Part shown: positions 1-8,275 of the stretch, one piece after another | Layout of the letters: each line of letters begins with the position of its first letter | Position numbering within the stretch: position 1 is the stretch's first letter | Assembly (NCBI RefSeq): GCF_001431525.1 | Contig: NZ_LDJH01000009.1 | Coordinates: 1-32,169, forward strand | Length of the DNA: 32,169 bases | Reading direction: 5' to 3' | From: Stenotrophomonas koreensis | Lineage (GTDB): Bacteria > Pseudomonadota > Gammaproteobacteria > Xanthomonadales > Xanthomonadaceae | The notes under the pieces: model-generated | What the model was told of the DNA's origin: nothing | The model's input: the letters and a program-made list of their open reading frames with translations, nothing else | The model's database searches: none | Program-made: the position numbers and the translations under genes

Positions 1-63
1 GGGCCAGGGGAACGGAAACCTGGGGAGGGGTCCCGTTCCCAGATCTGCTCCAGGGGATGGGAG

Positions 64-97
64 AGATCCGCGACAGACGTTGCATCTGTCGGGATCT
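64..97. other. Long imperfect hairpin downstream of polA
   Basis: AGATCC (64-69) pairs with GGATCT (92-97), and CGACAGA (71-77) pairs with TCTGTCG (85-91). The result is a 13-bp stem with one bulged G and a 7-nt loop. A second inverted repeat, GGGAACGG (8-15) with CCGTTCCC (33-40), lies just before it. No T-tract follows on either strand, so a classical terminator is uncertain. It could end the polA transcript or belong to a neighbouring unit outside the window. I see no coding potential in 1-226. Confidence 0.4.
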
Positions 98-226
98 ATA
101 ACACCACTGCGTGCCTTGATATTCCGTGAAGGGAAATGCCCAGCCGGGTTTGAATTAAGCACTTATTCAGCGATTTAGGGAAAGACGACCATTACACCCG
201 CAGCCAGGTGATGGCGGCGTCCCTGT

Positions 227-3016
227 TCAGTGAGCCTGCTCCCAGTTGTCACCGACCCCGCAGTCCACCAGCAGCGGCACGCTCAGGTGCGCCGCACCGG
301 CCATCAGGCCGGTGACCGCCTCGCGCAAGGCCGGCACAAAGCCTTCGTTGCACTCAAATACCAGTTCGTCATGCACCTGCATGATCATCCGGGCCTGGCC
401 GTCCTGGCTGGCCAGCCAAGCATCGACGCTGGTCATCGCACGCTTGATGATGTCGGCGGCAGTGCCCTGCATCGGCGCGTTGATTGCCGCGCGCTCAGCG
501 CCGGCACGCAGGTTGGCATTGCGCGCATGGATGTCGGCCAGGTACAGACGGCGGCCGAACAGGGTTTCCACATAGCCCTGCTCGCGGGCCTGCGCGCGCA
601 TCCGCTCCATGAACGCATGCACGCCCGGGTAACGGGCGAAGTACAGGGTGATGTAGTCCTGCGCCTCGGGCCGGCTCACCCCCAGGCTGCGCGCCAGGCC
701 GAACGCGCCCATGCCGTAGATCAGGCCGAAGTTGATCGCCTTGGCCGCACGGCGCTGGTCGGCACTGACCTGCTCCAGCGCCACCCCGAACACCTCGGCG
801 GCGGTGGCGCGGTGGATGTCCGCGCCGGCCTGGAAGGCGGCAATCAGCGCCGGATCGGCCGAGAGGTGGGCCATGATCCGCAGCTCGACCTGGGAATAGT
901 CGAAGGCGACGATCTTGTGACCCGGGGCGGCGATGAAGGCCTCGCGGATGCGCCGGCCATCGCTGGTGCGCACCGGGATGTTCTGCAGGTTCGGGTCGGA
1001 GGAGGACATCCGTCCGGTGGCGGCGCCAACCTGGTGGTAATTGGTGTGTACCCGGCCGGTGTCCGGATTGACCATCTCCGGCAGCTTGTCGGTGTAGGTG
1101 CTGCGCAGCTTGGCCAGGCCGCGGTATTCCAGGATCACCCGCGGCAGCTCGTGCTGGTCGGCAATGGCTTCCAGCGCCTCCTCGTTGGTCGACGGCGCCC
1201 CCTTCGGGGTCTTCACCAGTGCCGGCAGGCCAAGCTCGTCGAACAGCACCGCCTGCAGCTGCTTGGGCGAATCCAGGTTGAACGCATGCCCGGCCAGCTC
1301 GGTGGCCTGCTGCTGGGCGGCCAGCATGCGCGCGGACAGGTCCGCACTCTGGCGCCTGAGCTCGTCCACATCGATGGCCACGCCGTTGGCCTCGATCCGC
1401 GCCAGCACCGGCACCAGCGGCATCTCGATCTGGGTGTAGACGCGCTCCAGCTCCGGTACCGCCGCCAGCTGCGGGCGCAGCACGCGGTGCAGGCGCAGGG
1501 TGATGTCGGCATCCTCGGCGGCATAGCGCAGCGCATCGGCCAGCGCCACCTGGGCAAAGCTCACCTGCTTGGCGCCCTTGCCGGCAACGTCCTCGTACTT
1601 GACCGTCGCATAGCCCAGGTAATGCCGGGCCAGCGAGTCCATGTCGTGGCGGGTGGCGGTGGCATTGAGTACGAAGCTCTGCAGCAGGGTGTCATCGCGG
1701 TAGCCGGCCACAGCGATGCCATGGCGGCGCAGCACATGCAGGTCGTACTTGCCGTTCTGGCCGATCTTGGCCTTGGCCGGGTCTTCCAGCAGCGGGCGCA
1801 GCGCCTCGATGACCGTGGCCAGCGGCAACTGGCCCTCACACAGTTGTGGCCCGAGCAGGCCGCCGGCATCGCCAAGCACATGGCCCACCGGGATATAGCA
1901 GGCCACGCCCGGCTGCGCGCACAGGCTGATGCCGACCAGGTTGGCGCGCAGGGCATCGAGCGCGTCGGTTTCGGTATCAAAGGCGAATTCATCGGCAACG
2001 GCCAGGGCCTGCACCCAGGCCTGCAGCTGCCCGGAGGTGGTGACCAGTTCGTACTGGCCCGGGGCAGCCAGGGCGGTATCGGCCACCCCAGCAGCCGGCG
2101 CACGGCTGGCCTTGGCATGCCCGGCCGGGGTCGCGCTCAGGTCGGTGGAGACCACCTCGTCGGCCGCGGCGGCGCCACCCAGCTCTTCCAGCGCACGGTT
2201 GAAGCCATAACGGCCGTACAGCTGGATCAACGCCGGAGCATCGCGCTCGCGCAGGACCAGCTCGGTCGGTGCCTGCTCCAGCGCGACATCGGTCTTGATC
2301 GTGACCAGCTGCCGGTTCAGCGGCAGCCGGTCCAACGCCTCGCGCAGGTTTTCGCCGATCTTGCCCTTGATCGTCGGTGCCGCCGCGATCACCCCATCCA
2401 GCGTTCCGTACTCGGCCAGCCACTTGGCCGCGGTCTTGGGCCCGCACTTGGTCACCCCGGGCACGTTGTCCACCGCATCGCCCATCAACGCCAGGTAATC
2501 GACGATCTGCTCGGCACGCACGCCGAACTTCTCGATCACCGCCGCGTCCGAATCGGTACGCGAACCGGTCATGGTGTTGACCAGCTCCACGCCCGGACGC
2601 ACCAGCTGGGCAAAGTCCTTGTCACTGGTGGAAATGGTCACCTGCAGGCCTGCCTGTGCCCCCTGGACGGCCAGGGTGCCGATCACGTCGTCGGCCTCGA
2701 CCCCGGGCACGCGCAGGATCGGGAAACCCAGCGCCTGGACAATGGCCATCATCGGCTCGATCTGGGCGCGCAGCTCATCGGGCATCGGCGGGCGGTTGGC
2801 CTTGTACTGGTCGTACAGGTCGTCGCGGAAGGTCCTGCCCGGTGCATCGACCACGAAGGCAACGTAGGCCGGCTGTTCCTTCAAGGTGGCGCGCAGCATG
2901 TTGACCACGCCAAACAGCGCGCCGGTCGGCTCGCCCTGGGCATTGGTCAGTGGAGGAAGCGCATGGAAGGCGCGGTACAGATAGCTGGAGCCATCAATCA
3001 GGACAAGTCTGCTCAT
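227..3016 (-). CDS. polA: DNA polymerase I
   Basis: This 929-residue protein has the full three-domain layout of DNA polymerase I, which fills gaps in excision repair and removes RNA primers from Okazaki fragments. The N-terminal third is the 5'-3' exonuclease (start MSRLVLIDGSSYLYRAFHAL, then the metal-binding EADDVIGTLA and GDAVDNVPGV motifs). The middle carries a 3'-5' exonuclease domain with the DTET motif (FAFDTETDALD), so proofreading residues appear to be present. The C-terminal polymerase domain has motif A (DYSQVELRIMAHLS), motif B (RRAAKAINFGLIYGMG) and motif C (MQVHDELVFE). Length is normal for the family (E. coli 928). It is divergent from the small lipoprotein at 3090, with a 73-bp shared upstream region. 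Confidence 0.98.
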   Translation of the reverse strand: MSRLVLIDGSSYLYRAFHALPPLTNAQGEPTGALFGVVNMLRATLKEQPAYVAFVVDAPGRTFRDDLYDQYKANRPPMPDELRAQIEPMMAIVQALGFPILRVPGVEADDVIGTLAVQGAQAGLQVTISTSDKDFAQLVRPGVELVNTMTGSRTDSDAAVIEKFGVRAEQIVDYLALMGDAVDNVPGVTKCGPKTAAKWLAEYGTLDGVIAAAPTIKGKIGENLREALDRLPLNRQLVTIKTDVALEQAPTELVLRERDAPALIQLYGRYGFNRALEELGGAAAADEVVSTDLSATPAGHAKASRAPAAGVADTALAAPGQYELVTTSGQLQAWVQALAVADEFAFDTETDALDALRANLVGISLCAQPGVACYIPVGHVLGDAGGLLGPQLCEGQLPLATVIEALRPLLEDPAKAKIGQNGKYDLHVLRRHGIAVAGYRDDTLLQSFVLNATATRHDMDSLARHYLGYATVKYEDVAGKGAKQVSFAQVALADALRYAAEDADITLRLHRVLRPQLAAVPELERVYTQIEMPLVPVLARIEANGVAIDVDELRRQSADLSARMLAAQQQATELAGHAFNLDSPKQLQAVLFDELGLPALVKTPKGAPSTNEEALEAIADQHELPRVILEYRGLAKLRSTYTDKLPEMVNPDTGRVHTNYHQVGAATGRMSSSDPNLQNIPVRTSDGRRIREAFIAAPGHKIVAFDYSQVELRIMAHLSADPALIAAFQAGADIHRATAAEVFGVALEQVSADQRRAAKAINFGLIYGMGAFGLARSLGVSRPEAQDYITLYFARYPGVHAFMERMRAQAREQGYVETLFGRRLYLADIHARNANLRAGAERAAINAPMQGTAADIIKRAMTSVDAWLASQDGQARMIMQVHDELVFECNEGFVPALREAVTGLMAGAAHLSVPLLVDCGVGDNWEQAH

Positions 3017-3054
3017 GGGGCTGATTCTACGCGCAGCCTTGTCCTGCCGGCCGC

Positions 3055-3060
3055 TATGAT
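3055..3060 (+). promoter_or_regulatory. Possible -10 element upstream of the lipoprotein gene
   Basis: TATGAT at 3055-3060 lies 30 bp before the ATG at 3090. It matches a sigma-70 -10 box in five of six positions, but no good -35 box lies 17 bp upstream. The ribosome-binding site GAGGAA follows at about 3079-3084. Confidence 0.3.
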
Positions 3061-3089
3061 CAGGCCACTACCCGGCGCGAGGAATCACG

Positions 3090-3392
3090 ATGACTGCCCG
3101 ACAGCTTGCCACCCTGTTGTTTTCAACCACGTTCCTGCTGGCCGGCTGCAGCAGCGGCGGCGGTTCGTCCGATGCCTACCCGGTGGATGTCAGCGGGGCC
3201 AGGGTATCCAGCCGCACCATGGAAAACGGTGACCTGCTGGAGGAATACCGGGTCGCCGGCCAACTGCGCATGGTCCGGGTCAAACCCGCCCGAGGCGCGC
3301 CCTACTACCTGTATGACCGTGATGGTGACGGGCGCATGGACAACCCCAGGGACCAGGTGCCGGTGGTCTACTGGAAGCTCTACAGCTGGTGA
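3090..3392 (+). CDS. Small lipoprotein, DUF2782-like
   Basis: This 100-residue protein starts with a lipoprotein signal peptide: MTAR, then a hydrophobic stretch ending in the lipobox LLAGC with the acylated cysteine at residue 20, then a Gly/Ser-rich linker. The remainder (about residues 33-100, with ENGDLLEEYRVAGQLRMVRV and a DRDGDGRMD segment) resembles the DUF2782 family, often found next to polA in gammaproteobacteria. A GAGGAA Shine-Dalgarno sequence precedes the ATG. It probably sits in the envelope. Its function is unknown. The family name is from memory of the pattern; the lipoprotein call is from the sequence. Confidence 0.85.
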   Translation: MTARQLATLLFSTTFLLAGCSSGGGSSDAYPVDVSGARVSSRTMENGDLLEEYRVAGQLRMVRVKPARGAPYYLYDRDGDGRMDNPRDQVPVVYWKLYSW

Positions 3393-3397
3393 CGCAA

Positions 3398-3421
3398 GAC
3401 GGCCGCCTTCGGGCGGCCGTC
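3398..3421. terminator. Bidirectional hairpin terminator between lipoprotein and uspA
   Basis: GACGGCCGCC (3398-3407) and GGCGGCCGTC (3412-3421) form a perfect 10-bp stem around a TTCG tetraloop, starting 6 bp after the lipoprotein stop codon. The convergent stress-protein gene ends at 3444. The T-tract is weak on both strands, but the stable UUCG hairpin and its position support shared termination. Confidence 0.75.
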
Positions 3422-3443
3422 AGCTGGCAGGCTGGCGGTGGGC

Positions 3444-3890
3444 TCAGCGGATGACCAGCACCGGTACGGTGGCGCGGGCCAGCACTTCGGCGGTCTGGCT
3501 GCCGAGCAGCGCGCGACGGATGCCACGGCGGCCATGCGAGGCCAGCACCACCAGGTCACTGTTCTGGCTGGCGATGGTGTCGATGATGCCGTCGGCCGCA
3601 TAGCGGTCCACCACATGCATCACGTTGGCCTTGACCCCGGCAGCGGCAGCGGCAGCGGCGGCCGGCTCGAGGATTTCCATCGCCTGCTTGCGCCGGTCTT
3701 CCAGGTACTGCGGGGTGTTTTCGTAACCGGCGCTCCAGCCCATCGCGTCGTACATCCCTACCGCCCACGGCTCGCAGACGTTGAGGATATCGACCTCGGC
3801 ACCCAGCCCGGCGGCCAGTTCCAGCCCCTTTTCCAGGCCACGGTTGGAGAGCGGTGAACCATCTACGGCAATCAAAATGCGCTTATACAT
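3444..3890 (-). CDS. Universal stress protein, UspA family
   Basis: This is a 148-residue single-domain Usp protein. The N-terminus YKRILIAVDGS is the usual first strand with the nucleotide-contacting Asp, and the C-terminal part has HGRRGIRRALLGSQTAEVL followed by the terminal strand VPVLVIR. The ATP-binding pattern G-x2-G-x9-G-S is nearly complete, but its first glycine is alanine (ASHG). ATP-binding members of the family have this motif, so nucleotide binding is likely but not proven. An AAGGACAAG ribosome-binding region precedes the ATG. The 79-bp upstream region contains the palindrome TTACA-CCC-TGTAA (3926-3938), a possible operator for an unknown regulator. Confidence 0.93.
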   Translation of the reverse strand: MYKRILIAVDGSPLSNRGLEKGLELAAGLGAEVDILNVCEPWAVGMYDAMGWSAGYENTPQYLEDRRKQAMEILEPAAAAAAAAGVKANVMHVVDRYAADGIIDTIASQNSDLVVLASHGRRGIRRALLGSQTAEVLARATVPVLVIR

Positions 3891-3925
3891 TGTCTTGTCC
3901 TTGTCCGAAGCGTGAGATGACTAAA

Positions 3926-3938
3926 TTACACCCTGTAA
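3926..3938. promoter_or_regulatory. Palindrome upstream of the stress protein gene
   Basis: TTACA-CCC-TGTAA lies 36-48 bp before the stress-protein ATG, in the only AT-rich stretch between the two genes. This fits an operator or promoter region. I do not recognise the regulator, and it is not a clean FNR/ANR box. Confidence 0.25.
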
Positions 3939-3969
3939 ATGACTTTGCCGCCTTGCGTGTGATCAAACC

Positions 3970-4539
3970 TCAGGCAATCCGCTCCAGGCGGGCGCCCTGG
4001 CACAACGGATAACTGGCCAGGAAACCGGCCATGGCCTGCTCCATCGCAGCGGCATCCTGGCCGTACAGATACAACGCGGTTTCGCTTTCACCCTGCCAGA
4101 AACTGCAGACATCACCCAGTCCATCGATGCAGCGGCTGACCTGTTCGAATACCTCGTGCGGATCACAGGTTTCATAGACCTGTTCGGGCAGGTTCTGGCC
4201 ATCCAGGTACAGGCCAAGGCCCTGCATCCGGCCAAAATCATGCTCGCCTTCGGGTAACAGCAGGGTGGAGGCCAGCGGTGCACCCAGTTCTTCCAGCGCG
4301 ACGATCACTGTGGCCACTTCACTTTCGTCCTGCAGGGCGATGCGCAGGTCCACGTAGAGCACCTCACCGTCCGGGCTGTGCCCGACCTGGCCGAGGGCGG
4401 CATCGCCCTGGCCGGCATCCTGCAACCAGGCACTCAGGGGCTCGACGAACAGCTCCTGGGCGTGCTCGGGCTGCAGACGCGCATTCAGCCGCGCAGTGAA
4501 GGTAAAAACGGGGGCCTGGGCGGCCGGCTCGGTGGACAT
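3970..4539 (-). CDS. Conserved hypothetical protein
   Basis: This is a 189-residue soluble, acidic protein with no signal peptide or membrane segment. The start at 4539 (MSTEPAAQ) is chosen because GGAG lies about 10 bases upstream and the longer in-frame start would run into the end of uvrD. I do not recognise a named family. The pattern FTFTARLNARLQPEHAQELFV near the start, followed by two regularly spaced strand-rich halves, suggests a duplicated alpha/beta fold, but that is inference. It lies 59 bp downstream of uvrD on the same strand and may be co-transcribed with it. Confidence 0.75.
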   Translation of the reverse strand: MSTEPAAQAPVFTFTARLNARLQPEHAQELFVEPLSAWLQDAGQGDAALGQVGHSPDGEVLYVDLRIALQDESEVATVIVALEELGAPLASTLLLPEGEHDFGRMQGLGLYLDGQNLPEQVYETCDPHEVFEQVSRCIDGLGDVCSFWQGESETALYLYGQDAAAMEQAMAGFLASYPLCQGARLERIA

Positions 4540-4598
4540 CGGGAACTGCTCCGTGGAAACAGGGACGGCGCAGCAACCGCTGCAACGGATGGAGAAGA

Positions 4599-6791
4599 CT
4601 ACAGGACGGTGAGGTTGGCGTAGGCCAGCACCAGCCACTTGCTGCCGGCCTCGATGAACTCGACCTGGATGCGCGCGTGATTGCCGCTGCCTTCAAAGTC
4701 GGTGACCATGCCTTCGCCAAATTTCGGATGGCTCACGCTCGCACCCAGGGCCACGGCCGGGGCTTCCAGCGGGGCGTGGCCGGCATGGCGCGGCGCACCC
4801 AGCGAGGACGGACGGCTGACCTGCACCTTCGGCCGCACCTCATGCAGCAGGGTCCTGGGGATCTCGCGCAGGAAGCGCGAGGGCACGTTGTAGTTCTCCT
4901 GGCCGTGGATACGCCGGGATTCGGCATAGGACAGCACCAGCTTCTGGCGGGCGCGGGTGATGCCGACATAGGCCAGACGACGCTCCTCCTCCAACCGGCC
5001 TGACTCATCAATCGAGCGCGCCGACGGGAACAGGCCGTCCTCCATGCCCACCAGCAGCACCAGCGGGAATTCCAGCCCCTTGGCCGCATGCAGGGTCATC
5101 AGCTGCACGCCATCCTCGTCGGCCTGGGCCTGGCCTTCGCCGGCCTCCAGCGAGGCATAGGACAGGAAGGCGACCAGCTCGCTCATGTGCTCGCCGACCT
5201 CGTCCAGGTCATCCTCGCGGCGGGCAAAGCGGCTGGCCACCGACACCAGTTCGTTGAGGTTTTCGGTGCGCGATTCCGAATCCAGCCCGTTGCGCCCTTC
5301 CTTGGCCCAGTGCTCGTGCAGCGCCGAACGTGCCAGCACGTGGTCGATGCGCTCGGCCAGGGTCATGCCCGCGCTTTCGGCCGCCAACGCGGTGATCAGC
5401 TGCCGGAAACCGGCCAGCGCATTGCGCGCCCGTGCGGCCAGGCTGGTGCCCTGGGCAGCCAGCTCGGTGGCCTGCCACAACGAGAGGCGCAGCTCGCGCG
5501 CCAGCCTGCGCACCTCGTCCAGGGTGCGCTCGCCGATACCGCGGGTCGGGGTATTGACCGCGCGCTCGAAGGCGGCGTCATCGTCGCGGTTGGTCATCAG
5601 GCGCAGGTAGGCCAGCGCGTCCTTGATTTCAGCGCGCTCGAAAAAGCGCATGCCGCCATACACGCGGTAAGGCACCTGCTCGGCCAGCAGGGCTTCTTCG
5701 ATCGCCCGCGACTGCACGTTGGAGCGGTACAGCACCGCCACATCGGCATAGCTGCCGCCATCGCGTACCCACTGCCGCGCCCGCTCCACCGCGTAACGGG
5801 CCTCGTCCATCTCGTTGTAGGCCGCATACAGGTCGATCGGGTCGCCCTCCCCGGCCTCGGTCCACAGCTGCTTGCCGATGCGGTCCGGGTTGTGTTCGAT
5901 CACCGCATTGGCTGCGGCCAGGATGTTGCCGGTGGAGCGGTAGTTCTGCTCCAGGCGGATGGTCTGCGCGCCCGGGAAGTCCTTCAGGAAGCGCTGTACG
6001 TTCTCGACCTTGGCCCCGCGCCAGCCATAGATGGCTTGGTCATCGTCACCGACCACGAACACCTGGCCAGTCTCGCCGGCCAGCACGCGGACGAAGGCGT
6101 ACTGGATGGCGTTGGTGTCCTGGAACTCGTCCACCAGCAGGTGGCCGAAACGGGCACGGTAATGGGCCAGCAGCGCCGGGTTGTCACGCAGCAGCTCGTG
6201 CGCGCGCAGCAGCAGCTCGGCAAAATCGACCAGGCCGGCACGGTCACAGCGCTCCTGGTAGGCCGCATAGGCCTGGCGCATGGTTTCCGTCCACGGATCA
6301 TGCGCGGCGGCCTGGATGTGCTGTGCACGCCGGCCCTCGTCCTTCTGCTCGTTGATCCACCAGGCAATCTGCTTGGGCGGGTACTTGGCATCGTCGATTT
6401 CCAGCGCCTGGACCACGCGCTTGACCAGCCGCAGCTGATCATCGCTGTCGAGCACCTGGAAGCTTTCCGGCAACCGCGCCTCGGCAAAATGCAGCCGCAG
6501 CAGGCGGTGGGCCAGGCCATGGAAGGTGCCGATCCACATCCCGCGGCTGCCGGCCGGCAACTGCGCATCGATGCGGTGGCGCATTTCGCCGGCGGCCTTG
6601 TTGGTGAAGGTCACCGCGAAGATGCCATGGGTCGGCACGCCCATGACTTCATGCAGCCAGGCGATGCGGTGGGTCAGCACCCGGGTCTTGCCGGAACCGG
6701 CGCCGGCAAGAATCAGGTGGTGACCGGGAGGCGCGGAAACGGCCTCGCGCTGGGCTGCGTTGAGCCCGTCGAGCAGGTGGGAAACATCCAT
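4599..6791 (-). CDS. uvrD: DNA helicase II
   Basis: This 730-residue superfamily 1A helicase unwinds DNA 3'-5' in nucleotide excision repair and mismatch repair. Visible motifs in order are Walker A GAGSGKT (residues 30-36), motif Ia TFTNKAAGEM, motif II DEFQDTNAIQ, motif III VGDDDQAIYGWRGA, motif IV QNYRST, motif V TLHAAKGLEF and motif VI VGITRARQKL. The C-terminus has the UvrD-type Tudor-like end (VSHPKFGEGMVTDFEG, then KWLVLAYANLTVL), which favours UvrD over Rep. Length matches the family (about 720). It lies 29 bp downstream of the FAD/NAD(P)-binding protein gene on the same strand. Confidence 0.96.
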   Translation of the reverse strand: MDVSHLLDGLNAAQREAVSAPPGHHLILAGAGSGKTRVLTHRIAWLHEVMGVPTHGIFAVTFTNKAAGEMRHRIDAQLPAGSRGMWIGTFHGLAHRLLRLHFAEARLPESFQVLDSDDQLRLVKRVVQALEIDDAKYPPKQIAWWINEQKDEGRRAQHIQAAAHDPWTETMRQAYAAYQERCDRAGLVDFAELLLRAHELLRDNPALLAHYRARFGHLLVDEFQDTNAIQYAFVRVLAGETGQVFVVGDDDQAIYGWRGAKVENVQRFLKDFPGAQTIRLEQNYRSTGNILAAANAVIEHNPDRIGKQLWTEAGEGDPIDLYAAYNEMDEARYAVERARQWVRDGGSYADVAVLYRSNVQSRAIEEALLAEQVPYRVYGGMRFFERAEIKDALAYLRLMTNRDDDAAFERAVNTPTRGIGERTLDEVRRLARELRLSLWQATELAAQGTSLAARARNALAGFRQLITALAAESAGMTLAERIDHVLARSALHEHWAKEGRNGLDSESRTENLNELVSVASRFARREDDLDEVGEHMSELVAFLSYASLEAGEGQAQADEDGVQLMTLHAAKGLEFPLVLLVGMEDGLFPSARSIDESGRLEEERRLAYVGITRARQKLVLSYAESRRIHGQENYNVPSRFLREIPRTLLHEVRPKVQVSRPSSLGAPRHAGHAPLEAPAVALGASVSHPKFGEGMVTDFEGSGNHARIQVEFIEAGSKWLVLAYANLTVL

Positions 6792-6820
6792 TGGCGCATT
6801 TTACGGGAAAGCCGTCCGGG

Positions 6821-8215
6821 TCACGGCAATCCGGCCTGAGCGAGCATCCACTGTGCGGCCTGTGCGGCCTGCACGCGCAGCTCCGGGATCGCCAGGCTCT
6901 CCCACAGCGAGCCGATGCGCAGGCTGCCGATCACCTGGATGCGCGGATGCGGCGTGCCATCAGCGTCCAGCAGCTGCCCGTCGGGAGCGGTATCCAGGCC
7001 GATACCGTGTGGCCCCGGGCGCGCCAGGCCACTGGCCAGCAACTGCTGCAGCAACGGGTTGCGCATGGCCTGGCCGCGCGTTTCCACGCCCGTGGCATTG
7101 ACCACGCACTGCACCTGCAGGTGCAGCCGCGACCCGCGCCGGCCATCGCCCGTGAGCCGGACGTGGTCGCCATCTGCGGACACCGCATCGATGCGGCCAC
7201 GGTGCAGCTGGAGCTGGCCGCGCTCGCGCAAGGCCTGCAGCTGGGCATGTACCGACGGAGCAATGCGGTGCCGGTGCACGTCCCAGTAGCGCACCACATG
7301 GCGCAGGAAGCGGCGCTGGTCCGCGGCCGACAGTGACTGCCACAGCGCCTGCCCCAGCGGCCGGATGCGGTCCATGACCGCCTGCCAGGGCAGCCCCTGC
7401 GCCTGCGCCTGGCGCGCGTGCTGGCGCAGGCCACGCAGGCGCTGACGCAGGTTCATCGCCAGCAACGGCTGCGGGTCGAAGTCGGCTGCGCCGCCCTCGG
7501 CATGTGGCAGCGGCAGCAGGGCATGGCGCGAGATCACGTGCATCACGCCGCGATGGCCGTTGGCCAGCAGCGAGACGACGCTGTCAGCCATGCTCAGGCC
7601 GGAGCCGACGATGCACACGTCCACGCCGGGGTCGATGGCCTGTACCGCCGGGTAGTCCCAAGCCTCCACGCGCTGTGCGCGGGACAGCAGCTGCGCACCG
7701 CGCGCCGGCAGTGGCCGCAACGTATTGCCCACCGCCACGCTCACCGCACCGGCACGCAGTGCGCTGCCATCGCCGAGGACCAGGCGCAGGCCGTCGCCTT
7801 CGGGCTGCAGCGCGCTCACGCTGTCGTTGACCAGCTGCAGCTGCGCCGCGCTGCCCTGCTGCGCCTGGCGCAAGCGCAGCTGCAGGTAGGCCGCGTAGTG
7901 GCGGCGGCTGACGTAGTGGCGCGCCAGGGCGTCGCGGTCCAGCTCCGGGTAGGCCTGCAGCTGGCACAGGTAATCGAGGAAGTCGTCCGGCACGTCGGCA
8001 AAGCCGCTCATCTTGCCGGCCGGCACGTTGAGCAGGTGGCCCTCGTGGCCGGTGGCATAGGCCACACCACGGGCCAGCGGCAGGTCCGGCTCGATCAGTG
8101 CCAGCTGCAGCCCGGGGCGGGCCTGGCACAGCGCGTGGATGGCGGTGAGCACGCCGGCGGCGCCGCCCCCGATGATGGCCAGGTCGACGGTGGGTGCATG
8201 GTTGCTTTCAGTCAT
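6821..8215 (-). CDS. FAD/NAD(P)-binding protein, YdhS-like
   Basis: This 464-residue predicted flavoprotein has two dinucleotide folds. The N-terminal FAD site is DLAIIGGGAAGVLTA (near residue 12), followed by RGVAYAT and LLNVPAGKMSGF, typical of the COG4529/YdhS group. A second glycine-rich motif, VCIVGSGLSMADSVVSLL, lies near residue 200 and probably binds NAD(P)H. A late NATGVETRG segment is the usual third flavin-contact region. The start at 8215 (MTESNHAP) places the first strand at the normal distance; an alternative in-frame start ten codons upstream is less likely. The substrate is unknown. Confidence 0.85.
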   Translation of the reverse strand: MTESNHAPTVDLAIIGGGAAGVLTAIHALCQARPGLQLALIEPDLPLARGVAYATGHEGHLLNVPAGKMSGFADVPDDFLDYLCQLQAYPELDRDALARHYVSRRHYAAYLQLRLRQAQQGSAAQLQLVNDSVSALQPEGDGLRLVLGDGSALRAGAVSVAVGNTLRPLPARGAQLLSRAQRVEAWDYPAVQAIDPGVDVCIVGSGLSMADSVVSLLANGHRGVMHVISRHALLPLPHAEGGAADFDPQPLLAMNLRQRLRGLRQHARQAQAQGLPWQAVMDRIRPLGQALWQSLSAADQRRFLRHVVRYWDVHRHRIAPSVHAQLQALRERGQLQLHRGRIDAVSADGDHVRLTGDGRRGSRLHLQVQCVVNATGVETRGQAMRNPLLQQLLASGLARPGPHGIGLDTAPDGQLLDADGTPHPRIQVIGSLRIGSLWESLAIPELRVQAAQAAQWMLAQAGLP

Positions 8216-8275
8216 GCGCCGATTGTACCGGCAGCGCTCCACCACTCCCGACGGCGCACCGGAAGCAACCGCCGC

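Noticed and set aside
230..3232. 1000-codon open frame antisense to polA
   Set aside because: It is a shadow of polA in high-GC DNA; the translation is rich in Gln, His and Gly with no family similarity.
5088..6839. 583-codon open frame antisense to uvrD
   Set aside because: Same effect of GC-rich codon third positions; uvrD itself is unmistakable.
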